The notes beneath the pieces are model-generated. The model ran no database searches, was not told the DNA's origin, and saw nothing but the letters and a program-made list of their open reading frames with translations. 64,000 nucleotides of DNA from Janthinobacterium tructae. Its GTDB lineage: Bacteria > Pseudomonadota > Gammaproteobacteria > Burkholderiales > Burkholderiaceae_D. The position numbers were made by a program, and so were the translations under genes. The stretch is from contig NZ_CP041185.1 in assembly GCF_006517255.1 (NCBI RefSeq), positions 930,001-994,000 on the forward strand, given 5' to 3'. Positions 51,236 to 60,097 of the stretch are shown piece after piece (positions within the stretch are counted from its first letter, which is position 1; every line of letters starts with the position of its first letter).

Positions 51236-53163
51236 GCGGCCTGTGCGGTTGGCTGGCGCCGGCGCAGAGTGTTGCGCCAGCCGATGGCGCGGCGCGGGTC
51301 GCCCTGGCCGGCATGGCCGCGCCCCTGTCGCGCTTCGATGGCGCGCCCCTGGCCGCCAGCTTGAGCGAAGTGGGCGGCGTGGCCGTGGCCGCCATCGACG
51401 GCAGCCGCCATGTATATCAGCAAGATGGCTTGCAAGTGGCCATCTGGGGCCGGCCCGTGCTCGACGGCTCGGCCGACGACGTGGCGTCCCGCCTCGCGTC
51501 CCTGTGGCTGAGCCGGGGCGTGGCCGCCTGCGCCAGCCTGTCCGGACCTTTCTGTTTGACCATCCTCGACGCCTTTTCCGGCTCGGCCCTGCTGGCCGTG
51601 GACCGTGCCGGCATCCACCCCCTCAGCTATGCGAGCAATACGCAAGGCCTGTTTTTTGCCTCCTCGATGGATGCCTTGCTGGCCCATCCGTCCGTGCGCG
51701 GCGCGCTCGATCCGCAAGCGCTGTATCACTACCTGTATTTCCACATGGTGCCCGGCCCGGGCACGGCTTACCTGGGCCAGCAGCGCTTGCTGCCCGGCGA
51801 ATACCTGCATGTGCGCGGCGGCAGGCAATGCAAGGGCAGCTACTGGCAGCTGGCCTTCCAGGAGCCAGGCGCGGCGCGCACGCGAGCCAGCTTTGCCGCC
51901 AACAAGCAGGAATTCCTGCGCCTGCTGCGCCAGGCCGTGGAAAGCAGCCTGGGCAACGACAGCGCCAGCACGGGCGCGTTTCTCAGCGGCGGCACCGACA
52001 GTTCCACCCTGGCCGCCATCATAGGGCAGGTGACGGGCCGGCCCGCGCGCACGTATTCCATCGGTTTTGACGCTCCCGGCTATGACGAAATGGCGTATGC
52101 GCGCCTGGCCGCCAGCCACGCGGGCAGCATCCACCACGAACGCTACGTGACTCCAGACGACGTGCTGGCCGCGATCCCCGCCATGGCGGCCATCTTCGAC
52201 CAGCCTTTCGGCAATGCCTCGGCCATTCCCGCTTACTATTGCGCGCAGATGGCGCGCGACGATGGCGTGACGCGGCTGCTGGGCGGCGATGGCGGCGACG
52301 AATTGTTTGGTGGCAATGAGCGCTACGCGCACCAGGCCTTGCTGTCGCAGTACGAGCGCTTGCCCGTCATGCTGCGCCAGGCCATCATCGAGCCGCTGCT
52401 CTTTCGCCAACAAAGGGGCAAGCCGTGGCGCTTGGGCGACAAGGCGCGCCGCTACATCGAGCAGGCGAGCCTGCCGCTGCCAGCCCGCCTCGACGGCTAC
52501 AACCTGCTGCTGCGCCATGGTCATCGCACGGTGCTGGAAGCGGGCTTTATCGATACCATCGAGCCGGGCATGGCGCCCGGCTGCGTGAATGGCGCGTATT
52601 GGGAGCGCCAAGGCCAGGGCTTGAGCCAGATCAATCAGTTGCTGGCGCTGGACATGCGCTTTACTTTGGCCGACAACGACCTGTTCAAGGTGCGCAAGGC
52701 GTGCGAGCTGGCGGGCGTGGAAGCGGCCTTTCCCTTTCTGCACGACGCGATGGTGGCGTTTGCGTCGCGCCTGGCGCCGCGCGACAAGCTCGACGGCAGG
52801 CAGCTGCGGCCCTTCTTCAAGCGGGCGCTGGCGGAAATCCTGCCACCGGCCATCGTGCGCAAGAAAAAGCACGGCTTCGGCTTGCCTTTTGGCCAGTGGC
52901 TGCACAGTCACGCGCCGCTGCGCGAATTCGCCTTTGACAACCTGACGCAACTGCGCGGGCGCGGCATCGTGCGGCCCGCCTTCATCGACGATTTACAAGG
53001 ACGCTTGCTGGCGGAACACCCGGCCTATCACGGCACCATGGTGTGGTTGCTGCTGATGCTGGAACAGTGGCTCAGCCAGCATCCGGGCGCGCTGGGTGCG
53101 CTTGCCGGCGGTTTTGCCGCAAGCGCCACAGAAACGCCAGCCGTCCTCGATCCCACGGCGTAA
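51232..53163 (+). CDS. Asparagine-synthase-like amidotransferase of the XrtA cluster
   Basis: 643 residues from ATG 51232. The C-terminal synthetase domain has the PP-loop SGGTDSS (from about residue 252), the adenylate region YSIGFDAPGYDEMAYARLAA and LLGGDGGDELFGGNERYA. The N-terminal domain is the class II glutaminase fold but starts MSGLCGWLAP: the Cys is at position 5, not 2, and the RGPD-type motif is absent. Glutamine hydrolysis is therefore doubtful unless the N-terminus is processed. It may form an amide using ATP and another amine, as beta-lactam synthetase does. Its 3' end overlaps the convergent deacetylase gene by 92 bases. Confidence 0.88.
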   Translation: MSGLCGWLAPAQSVAPADGAARVALAGMAAPLSRFDGAPLAASLSEVGGVAVAAIDGSRHVYQQDGLQVAIWGRPVLDGSADDVASRLASLWLSRGVAACASLSGPFCLTILDAFSGSALLAVDRAGIHPLSYASNTQGLFFASSMDALLAHPSVRGALDPQALYHYLYFHMVPGPGTAYLGQQRLLPGEYLHVRGGRQCKGSYWQLAFQEPGAARTRASFAANKQEFLRLLRQAVESSLGNDSASTGAFLSGGTDSSTLAAIIGQVTGRPARTYSIGFDAPGYDEMAYARLAASHAGSIHHERYVTPDDVLAAIPAMAAIFDQPFGNASAIPAYYCAQMARDDGVTRLLGGDGGDELFGGNERYAHQALLSQYERLPVMLRQAIIEPLLFRQQRGKPWRLGDKARRYIEQASLPLPARLDGYNLLLRHGHRTVLEAGFIDTIEPGMAPGCVNGAYWERQGQGLSQINQLLALDMRFTLADNDLFKVRKACELAGVEAAFPFLHDAMVAFASRLAPRDKLDGRQLRPFFKRALAEILPPAIVRKKKHGFGLPFGQWLHSHAPLREFAFDNLTQLRGRGIVRPAFIDDLQGRLLAEHPAYHGTMVWLLLMLEQWLSQHPGALGALAGGFAASATETPAVLDPTA

Positions 53164-54007
53164 AGCGGGGCAGTTGCAGCAAGTCCAGTCCCGCACCGGG
53201 GCGCGCCACGCCCCAGTCCGTCGCCACGGCCGCCGTGAAACCCAGGCTGCGCACCATCGCCACGTGTGGCGCGCCATAATCGCGCCCGGCCTTGCCGTTC
53301 GGATACGCAAACGCGGTGACGGGCGCCTGTATCAAACTTTCCAGCTGATGCTTGCCGTTGGCGATGTCGAGCCACGCCTCCCGCTCCGGCAAGGTGGACA
53401 ATATCGGGTGGCTCATCGTATGCGCACCCAGTTCCATGCCTGCCGCCTGTAATTGACGCAGCTGCGCCGTGCTCAGCATGGCTGGCGCTCCGGCCGTGGC
53501 GCCCGCCTGGCGGCGGATCTGCATGGCTAGCTGCTGGCGCCGGTCGAACGGCAGGTACTTGAGCTGGCCCAGCAAGGTGGCAATGGCCGCTTGCCGCTGC
53601 GCCAGATTGGCGACGGGCAGGCAGTCCAGCCCGAGTTCGCGCAAGTCGAGCACAGGAGCTGGCGCCTGGCGCACGGCCTCGATCACCGTGTCGTTCCACA
53701 TTTGTCCGCCGTCCAGGTAGCCCGTGGCGATAAAAAACGTGGCGTGCAAGCCGTGGCGCTGCAGCAGCGGCAGGGCCACTTGCGCATTGTCGGCATAACC
53801 GTCGTCAAAGGTGATGCAGGCGGCGCGCGCGGGTAGGCTGCCATCTTGCAGCCGCTGCACCGCCTCGGCAAGGGGCAGCGGCGTATGGAAACGTTTTACA
53901 AGGCGCAGCTGGCGCCCGAACAGGGCCGCATCGACTTCACCGGGAAACAGCGGGTCGGGCCGCGCCAGCACGCGGTGATAGATCAGGATGGACAAGGTGG
54001 CGCTCAT
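53072..54007 (-). CDS. Polysaccharide deacetylase (NodB-like) of the exopolysaccharide locus
   Basis: 311 residues. NodB motifs: ILIYHRVLARPDPLFPG at the start, the metal-binding TFDDGYADN (general base Asp), HTMSHPILSTLPERE with the two His ligands, and AYPNGKAGRDYG. It should remove N-acetyl groups from hexosamines in the exopolysaccharide; there is no signal peptide, so it could act in the cytoplasm or leave by another route. Its start overlaps the O-ligase stop by 4 bases, and its last 30 codons lie opposite the amidotransferase end. Confidence 0.9.
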   Translation of the reverse strand: MSATLSILIYHRVLARPDPLFPGEVDAALFGRQLRLVKRFHTPLPLAEAVQRLQDGSLPARAACITFDDGYADNAQVALPLLQRHGLHATFFIATGYLDGGQMWNDTVIEAVRQAPAPVLDLRELGLDCLPVANLAQRQAAIATLLGQLKYLPFDRRQQLAMQIRRQAGATAGAPAMLSTAQLRQLQAAGMELGAHTMSHPILSTLPEREAWLDIANGKHQLESLIQAPVTAFAYPNGKAGRDYGAPHVAMVRSLGFTAAVATDWGVARPGAGLDLLQLPRFTPWDRGRLAFLWRLRQNRRQAHPARPDAG

Positions 54008-55302
54008 GGCTGTTCCGCGACGGCGGCCCGGGCCTCGGCCTTGGCCCGGGCCTGGCGCGATGTCGGGGCCGGTGCCTGCCGCTCGACGATGATGCGCGTG
54101 GCGATCAGGGCGGCCATCAGGTAATACGGCATGTCGAAATACAGCAGGCTGAGGAAGGCGCCGCCCACGGCAAAGCCGATCAGGCTGGCCTGGCTCATGG
54201 TGGCCAGGCCGTGCGCCCAGCGCAGTTCCGGCTGGCCCCGCGTGCGGCGGATGATGACGGCCGCCGTGCGCCAGGTGGCGACGCCCAGCGCCAGGTAAAT
54301 CAGCAAGCCGACGAAGCCGTGTTCGCCCAGCACCTGGAAGTAGATGCTGTGCGCCGCGTGCACATCCATGGGGTTGGGCGCGTAGCGGGCAAAGATGGCG
54401 GCATCGGACACGTCGAAGCCGCCGCCAAGAAAACGGTCGCGCGCCAGGTTCCAGGCCATGCGCCAGGCATTCAGGCGGCCCATGGCGGACACGTCATCCT
54501 GATAGGTGTTGATGGTGTCCATGCGTTCGGTCCAGCGCTCGGGCATGAAGGCCAGCAGCAGGGGCGCGACGGCGCCGAGCAGCGCGCCCAGCACCAGCTT
54601 GCGGTCGCTTTTCAGCCACATGAACAGGCCCATGGCGGCAATGGCCAGCAGGCCGCCGCGCGAATACGAGCCCAGCGCGGCCAGCGCCGACAGCAGCATC
54701 GCCGCCGACAAGCCATGGCGCAGCCAGCGTTTGTCCGTGTTTTGCTGCAAATAGTACATGAGGGGGATGGTGATGATCAGGGCCAGGGCCAGCGCATTGT
54801 TATCACCAATGAACGTATCTTCCGGTCCCCAGACCCGTTCCGTGCCGCCGCTGCGGATGGTGAAGATGCCGCCTTTCACGCCGTAATAGCCGATCGAGCC
54901 CACCAGCACCCAGATCAGGCGCACGATGTCGCGCCGCGTGCGTATCACCATCATGATCACAAAGCTCATCAGCATGATCTTCATGACCTTGTTCCACTGC
55001 ACCCACGACGCTTCCGGCAACAGGGCGAACGGCGCCGTGACATTCATCCACCCGACGAACAGCAGCAGCAGCACGCTGACGGGCGTCAGCGGCAGGCTTT
55101 TCGGCTCGCGCGTCATCACGAGGCTGAGCATGGTGGCGATGGCGATGATGAAGGCGAACGGCAAGTGGGTGGCAAAGCCCCAGGCTTGCGTGTGCGGATT
55201 CATCACGCTGACCCATACCCACATCAGGCCGCCGATGGCCGGTGACTTCAGGATGAAGGGCAGCGAACCGAGGATGATGATGGTAATCAGTATGTCGCGC
55301 AT
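54004..55302 (-). CDS. Exosortase A-associated O-antigen-ligase/polymerase-like membrane protein
   Basis: 432 residues from ATG 55302. About eleven transmembrane helices. TIGR03097-like stretches: MRDILITIIILGSLPFILKS at the start, MWVWVSVMNPHTQAWGFATH, and the large periplasmic-loop motif AHSIYFQVLGEHGFVGLLIY with the His typical of WaaL/Wzy proteins. It should polymerise or ligate undecaprenyl-linked repeat units. The C-terminal tail is alanine-rich and charged. It forms an operon with the deacetylase downstream and is divergent from the fused glycosyltransferase. Confidence 0.92.
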   Translation of the reverse strand: MRDILITIIILGSLPFILKSPAIGGLMWVWVSVMNPHTQAWGFATHLPFAFIIAIATMLSLVMTREPKSLPLTPVSVLLLLFVGWMNVTAPFALLPEASWVQWNKVMKIMLMSFVIMMVIRTRRDIVRLIWVLVGSIGYYGVKGGIFTIRSGGTERVWGPEDTFIGDNNALALALIITIPLMYYLQQNTDKRWLRHGLSAAMLLSALAALGSYSRGGLLAIAAMGLFMWLKSDRKLVLGALLGAVAPLLLAFMPERWTERMDTINTYQDDVSAMGRLNAWRMAWNLARDRFLGGGFDVSDAAIFARYAPNPMDVHAAHSIYFQVLGEHGFVGLLIYLALGVATWRTAAVIIRRTRGQPELRWAHGLATMSQASLIGFAVGGAFLSLLYFDMPYYLMAALIATRIIVERQAPAPTSRQARAKAEARAAVAEQP

Positions 55303-55433
55303 GAAGGGGGACGCTCCTGGTTTTGCCCGGCTTGGCAAGCTCTTGATGCCTGTCAACGGGCTGGCGGGCAGGCTCAGTACACTGGATCAATACTGCTTGA
55401 TGCATAGTTTTGTCATGGTAAGACCAAGGAGGC

Positions 55434-57524
55434 ATGTCCTTGTTGACCGTTCTCATGGCGACCTACAATGGCGCCGGCACTTTGCCCCAGGTCTTGCGCG
55501 CCTACATGGCGCTGCGTTCGCCCGCTGGCGGCTGGCGCCTGGTCATCGCCGACAATGGCAGCACGGACGCCACGGCCCAGGTGATCGCCGCCTTTCGCGG
55601 CCGCTTGCCCTTGAGCTATATCTACGTGGCGCGGCGCGGCCGCAGTCCCGCCCTGAACGGCGCCGTCGAACACGCCTTGCGCTCAAACGGCGATGGCGGC
55701 GAGCTGTTCGTGTTTGGCGACGACGACGCCATGCCCGTATCCGACTGGCTGTGCCGCTTGCAGGACTGCGCGCGCGATCACCCCGGCTATGCGCTGTTCG
55801 GCGGCGCCATCGTGCCCGCCTGGCGGGAAAAGCCGGCCGACTGGCTGCTGCGCCTGACGCCCGTTGGCTTGACGTGGGGCATTACCAGTCCCGACCTGCG
55901 CGACGCCCCCATCTATCCGGGCCTGGTGTGGGGCGCCAACATGGCGATACGCCGCCGCATCTTCGAGGCGGGCGCCCGCTATGACGAAAGCATCGGCCCG
56001 CAGGGGGCCAATTACGCCATGGGCAGCGAAACCCGCCTCAACCTGGAAATGCATGCGGCGGGCAATCCTTCCTGGTTCTGTCCGCAAGCCAGGGTGGCGC
56101 ACATCATCCGCGTCCCGCAAGTGCAGCGCGCCTGGATACTGCGCCGCGCCATGCTGTTTGGCCGGGGCCAATGCCGGCTTGCGACCTTCGCGCCCAGCGT
56201 GGAGTTTCTCGGCGTGCCGCGCTGGATGCTGGGCCGATACGTGCGCGAGTCGCTCGGCGCCGTGCGGGCCTGGCTGCGGCGCGACCGGGCCGAGCTGTTC
56301 CTGCGCCAGTGGGAACGCGCTTGGCTGCGCGGTTTCTTTCATGAAGCGTGGCGGGGACGGCGCAAACGCCTGCCGCGCATCGTCATCAGCAGTTATTCGG
56401 GCGAGCTGGGCGGCATGGAGCTGCGCATGGCGCAAGAGGCGAAGATGCTGGGCGCGAGCGGCTATGACAGCGTGCTGGCGCTGCGGCGCTTTCCCGGTTT
56501 TGCTGCCTGGGCGCAAGACTTGCGCGCAAGGCAGATGCAAGTGCGCGTGTACGAGCCGCCCTTGTTTCTCGAACACTGGGCGTGGCGCCGCTGGAATTGG
56601 CTGCGCGCCAGAGTCACGGGCGCCTGGCGGCTGCGGCGGCTGCGGCCGGACCTGGTCCACGTGGCGTTTTGCTGGACGGCATATGGCGCTTCCATCCTGT
56701 GGCTGGCGCGGCAATGCCGACTGCCGGCCGTGATCAGCGTGCACAACGCGTTTCCCCTGGAAACCTTCAGCGACTGGCAGCGGCCCCGGCTGGAAGAGGC
56801 GTTTCGCAGCGTCAAAGGCGTGTATGCCGTGTCGGACTCGGCCATGCGGCATTTCCTCGACCTGTACCGCGACATGCTGGCGCCGCAAACGCGGCTGGCC
56901 GTGATTCCCAACGGCGTCGATACGGACACTTTTACTGTTTCGCCCGAACGGAGAGTCTTGGCGCGCAAGCAGCTCGGGCTGCCGCCGGATGCGCTCGTGC
57001 TCGGCTGCGTGGCCAGACTCTCCGCGCAAAAGCGTCCGCAAGCGCTGCTGGCCCTGTTCGCCAGGCTGGCGCCGCAGTTCCCCAACTTATATGTAGTGCT
57101 GGTGGGCACGGGGCCGCTGGACGCCATGCTGCGGCTGCAGGCGCAGCAATCGGGTTTGCAGGACAGAATCGTGTTTGCCGGCTTCCGGCAGCGCGTCGAG
57201 TTGCTGATGCCCGCCTTCGACCTGCACGTGCTGCTGAGTAAAAACGAGGGCTTCGGCATCGCCACGATTGAGGCCATGGCGTGCGGCGTGCCGGCCGTGG
57301 GGACGGATGTGCCGGGCACCCGCGATATTCTGCACGATAGTGAAGGCGGCTTGTTGCTGCCGCTCGATGACGAGCACGCCGCCTGCGCGGCCGTGGCCAG
57401 GTTGCTGGTCGATGCACCCCGGCGCGCCCGCATGGGACGGCTGGCGCGCGAAGAAACCGTGCAGCGCTATTCGATGCCGCGCCTGGAACGCCAGTTGCGC
57501 CAGTTCTATGCCGGCCTCGTGTAG
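55434..57524 (+). CDS. Two-domain glycosyltransferase: GT2 fused to GT4
   Basis: 696 residues. Residues 1-300 form a GT-A family 2 domain (LLTVLMATYNGAGTLPQVLR, then VIADNGSTDATAQ, with the metal motif FGDDDAMP). Residues 320-696 form a GT-B family 4 domain (PRIVISSYSGELGGMELRMA, VIPNGVDTDTFTV, LSKNEGFGIATIEAMACGVP). Both active-site regions appear intact. It could add two sugars in succession, a natural way to channel a disaccharide. AAGGAGG is the ribosome site. It begins a plus-strand operon that continues through at least six genes. Confidence 0.9.
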   Translation: MSLLTVLMATYNGAGTLPQVLRAYMALRSPAGGWRLVIADNGSTDATAQVIAAFRGRLPLSYIYVARRGRSPALNGAVEHALRSNGDGGELFVFGDDDAMPVSDWLCRLQDCARDHPGYALFGGAIVPAWREKPADWLLRLTPVGLTWGITSPDLRDAPIYPGLVWGANMAIRRRIFEAGARYDESIGPQGANYAMGSETRLNLEMHAAGNPSWFCPQARVAHIIRVPQVQRAWILRRAMLFGRGQCRLATFAPSVEFLGVPRWMLGRYVRESLGAVRAWLRRDRAELFLRQWERAWLRGFFHEAWRGRRKRLPRIVISSYSGELGGMELRMAQEAKMLGASGYDSVLALRRFPGFAAWAQDLRARQMQVRVYEPPLFLEHWAWRRWNWLRARVTGAWRLRRLRPDLVHVAFCWTAYGASILWLARQCRLPAVISVHNAFPLETFSDWQRPRLEEAFRSVKGVYAVSDSAMRHFLDLYRDMLAPQTRLAVIPNGVDTDTFTVSPERRVLARKQLGLPPDALVLGCVARLSAQKRPQALLALFARLAPQFPNLYVVLVGTGPLDAMLRLQAQQSGLQDRIVFAGFRQRVELLMPAFDLHVLLSKNEGFGIATIEAMACGVPAVGTDVPGTRDILHDSEGGLLLPLDDEHAACAAVARLLVDAPRRARMGRLAREETVQRYSMPRLERQLRQFYAGLV

Positions 57525-57539
57525 GCGCGGGCGGCCCGC

Positions 57540-59021
57540 ATGAGCGCCACCCGTCATTCGTTTCTGTTTTCGTTTGCCGAGAAATACACGGTGCTGCTGC
57601 TCGGCATCATCGCCACCATGGTGCTGTCGCGCCTGTTGACGCCGGCCGAGGTGGGCGTGTATTCGCTGGGCGCCGTGCTGGTGGCGCTGGCGCAAGTGGT
57701 GCGCGATTTCGGCGTGGGGCAATACCTGATCCAGGAAAAGCAGCTCGATGCCGTGAAACTGCGCGCCGCGCTGGCCACCAGCCTGCTTGTCGCCTGGCTG
57801 CTGGCGGGCCTGGTGCTACTGGCCAGTGCGCCGCTCGCGCATTTCTATGGCGAACCCCGGTTGACCCACGTGCTGCGTTTGCTGTCGATTAACTTCCTGC
57901 TGATCCCGTTCAGCGCCTTGACACTCCCCATGTTGCGCCGGCAACTGCGCTTTCGCGCCATTTACGCCATCAATGGGGCCAATAGTGTGGTCAACCTGCT
58001 GGTGGCCGTGCTGCTGGCGCTGCAGGGCTACAGTTATATGAGCATGGTATGGGCGGCGCTGGCCGGTTCCTGCGCCTCGCTGGCAGTCAGCCTGCTGGTG
58101 CGGCCCCGCGAACTGCCGTGGCTGCCGGGACGGTGCGGCGTGGGCGATATCGCCCGTTTTGGCGCCTATGCGACGGGTGGCAGCCTGGTCGATGAGGCGG
58201 GGGTGGCGGCGCCGGACCTGATCATCGGCAAGCTGATCGGCATTGAAAGCCTGGCCCTGTTCGGCAAGGCGCAAAGCGTACTCAATATCTTCAACCAGGC
58301 CATCACCAGCGCCATCTCGCCTGTGGTGTTTCCCCTGTTCGCGGCGCGCGCGCGCGAAGGGGGAGGACAAGGGGAAAAGGGCGGGGCGGAGCTCGTGTAT
58401 TTGCGCACGATCAGCTACATGACGGCGCTGGCCTGGCCGTTTTTTCTCTTCCTCGCCTGCATGGCTTTGCCCCTGGTCAAGGTGTTGTATGGCACGCAAT
58501 GGCTAGGATGTGTGCCCTTGATCCGCATCATGTGCCTGTCCTCGGCCGTGTATAGCATGTTCAGCATGGCCCGCTACCTGTTCGTGGCGACGGGCCAGCT
58601 GCATGCGCAGGTGCGGCTCGATGCTTGGGCGGGCGCAAGCAAAGTGGCGCTGCTGCTGGCTGCGGCACCATTCGGCCTGGTGGCCGTGGCCTGGGCCGTG
58701 GTGCTCAGCAATGTGCTGCGCAGCTGGCTGGTGTATGGCTGCCTGCGGCGCTTGAGCGCGCTCGACTGGCGCACCCTGGCGCGGGCCGTGCGCAAAAGCC
58801 TGCTGCTCTGCGGCGTGAGCGGCGTGGCGCCCCTCGCTGCGCTGCTGTGGCTGCCTGTTGATACGCCGGCGCTGCTGGCGCTGACGGGCACGGCGCTGGC
58901 TACCTTGTTGTGCTGGCTGGCGGGCCTGTTCCTGTTGAAACATGAACTGGCCGGAGAATTCTTGTTGTTGCAACGCAAGCTGGCCGGCCGCTGGCTGGCC
59001 GTCAAATGCACGAAAGGATGA
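57540..59021 (+). CDS. Polysaccharide flippase (Wzx/MOP superfamily)
   Basis: 493 residues with 12-14 hydrophobic helices. MSATRHSFLFSFAEKYTVLL and SRLLTPAEVGVYSLGAVLVA are typical of lipopolysaccharide/polysaccharide MOP flippases, as is DFGVGQYLIQEKQLD. It should flip the lipid-linked repeat unit across the inner membrane for the polymerase at 54004. It lies 15 bases after the fused glycosyltransferase and is followed by the next glycosyltransferase after 2 bases. Confidence 0.92.
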   Translation: MSATRHSFLFSFAEKYTVLLLGIIATMVLSRLLTPAEVGVYSLGAVLVALAQVVRDFGVGQYLIQEKQLDAVKLRAALATSLLVAWLLAGLVLLASAPLAHFYGEPRLTHVLRLLSINFLLIPFSALTLPMLRRQLRFRAIYAINGANSVVNLLVAVLLALQGYSYMSMVWAALAGSCASLAVSLLVRPRELPWLPGRCGVGDIARFGAYATGGSLVDEAGVAAPDLIIGKLIGIESLALFGKAQSVLNIFNQAITSAISPVVFPLFAARAREGGGQGEKGGAELVYLRTISYMTALAWPFFLFLACMALPLVKVLYGTQWLGCVPLIRIMCLSSAVYSMFSMARYLFVATGQLHAQVRLDAWAGASKVALLLAAAPFGLVAVAWAVVLSNVLRSWLVYGCLRRLSALDWRTLARAVRKSLLLCGVSGVAPLAALLWLPVDTPALLALTGTALATLLCWLAGLFLLKHELAGEFLLLQRKLAGRWLAVKCTKG

Positions 59022-59023
59022 CC

Positions 59024-60097
59024 ATGCGTGTCGGTATCTTGTCCTACCCGATGCTGTTCCAGCGCGACGGCGGCTTGCAGATCCAGGTACGCGAAACCAT
59101 TGCCGCGCTGAACCGACTGCCCCAGCAAGCTGCGCGGCCCCTGGAAGTGCAGCTGGTCGACGCCAACCATCAGCGACTGGCCGATTTCGACGTACTGCAC
59201 GTGTTTTCGGCGAGCAATGGCACCTACCGCATCATGGAAATGGCCAGCGAGCAAGGCGTGCCCGTGGTGCTGTCGCCGCTGCTGTCGCCCGGCTGGGGCC
59301 GTGCCAGCGCCTGGCGCGCGCGGCTGGCCGACCGGCTGGCAGGGCGCCTGACGGAGTGGATGGTGCAAACGAGCTATGCGCAAACGCGGCGCGCCCTGCA
59401 ACTGGCCGACGTCGTGATCGCCCTGGGCGAGGCTGAGCGCGACGCCATCGCGCAAGGTTTCGGCATGGAGGCGGAGGCCATCCGCGTCTTGCCGAACGGG
59501 GTCAATCCGCATTTCTTCACGGCCAATGGCGACCTGTTCCTGCGCGAAACAGGCATCGCCGGGCCATTCGTGCTGATGACGGGCAGCATTTCACCATATA
59601 AGAACCAGCTGGGGCTGGCCCAGGCGCTGGCAGGGGCCGGCTTGCCCCTGGTGCTGATCGGCGCCGCGCCGCGCGAACAGCAGGCGTATCTGCAGCAGTT
59701 GCTGGACTTGCCGCACGTCAGCTGGCTCGGCGCGCTCGACCACGCCGACCCGCTTCTGGCCAGCGCCTACCATGCGGCGGCCGTGGCGGCCTTGCCCAGC
59801 CAGGGCGAAGTGTTTCCGCTATCCGTGCTGGAAGCGCTGGCGGCCGGCACGCCCGCCGTCATGACGGCGCAAAGCGCGCTGGACTTGCCCGATTCCGCGT
59901 TCGCGCTGCGCAAGGTGGCCTGGGACGATGGCCCCGCGCAGCGCCAGGCCATCCTCGACTTGCTGGCGCTGCCGCCCGAGCGCGCCCGCGTGCAAGCGCT
60001 GGTGGAACGTTTTACGTGGGAGCGGGTGGCGGCGCAGATTGCCGAGTGTTACTACCAGCTGCAGTCCTTGCCTGCCAGGAGGCAACATGCTGTTTAA
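59024..60097 (+). CDS. Glycosyltransferase family 4 protein
   Basis: 357 residues from ATG 59024, with AAAGG 6 bases upstream (ATG 59018 would sit on it). A GT-B layout: the N-terminal half begins MRVGILSYPMLFQRDGGLQI, then DVLHVFSASNGTYRIM; the C-terminal half has VLPNGVNPHFF, LMTGSISPYKNQLGLAQALA and PSQGEVFPLSVLEALAAGTP, the nucleotide-sugar-binding part. It should extend the repeat unit. The donor is unknown. It overlaps the MBOAT start by 11 bases. Confidence 0.9.
   Translation: MRVGILSYPMLFQRDGGLQIQVRETIAALNRLPQQAARPLEVQLVDANHQRLADFDVLHVFSASNGTYRIMEMASEQGVPVVLSPLLSPGWGRASAWRARLADRLAGRLTEWMVQTSYAQTRRALQLADVVIALGEAERDAIAQGFGMEAEAIRVLPNGVNPHFFTANGDLFLRETGIAGPFVLMTGSISPYKNQLGLAQALAGAGLPLVLIGAAPREQQAYLQQLLDLPHVSWLGALDHADPLLASAYHAAAVAALPSQGEVFPLSVLEALAAGTPAVMTAQSALDLPDSAFALRKVAWDDGPAQRQAILDLLALPPERARVQALVERFTWERVAAQIAECYYQLQSLPARRQHAV

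Noticed and set aside
51169..52950. 593-residue minus-strand frame opposite the amidotransferase
   Set aside because: Complement of the intact PP-loop domain; arginine- and histidine-rich noise.
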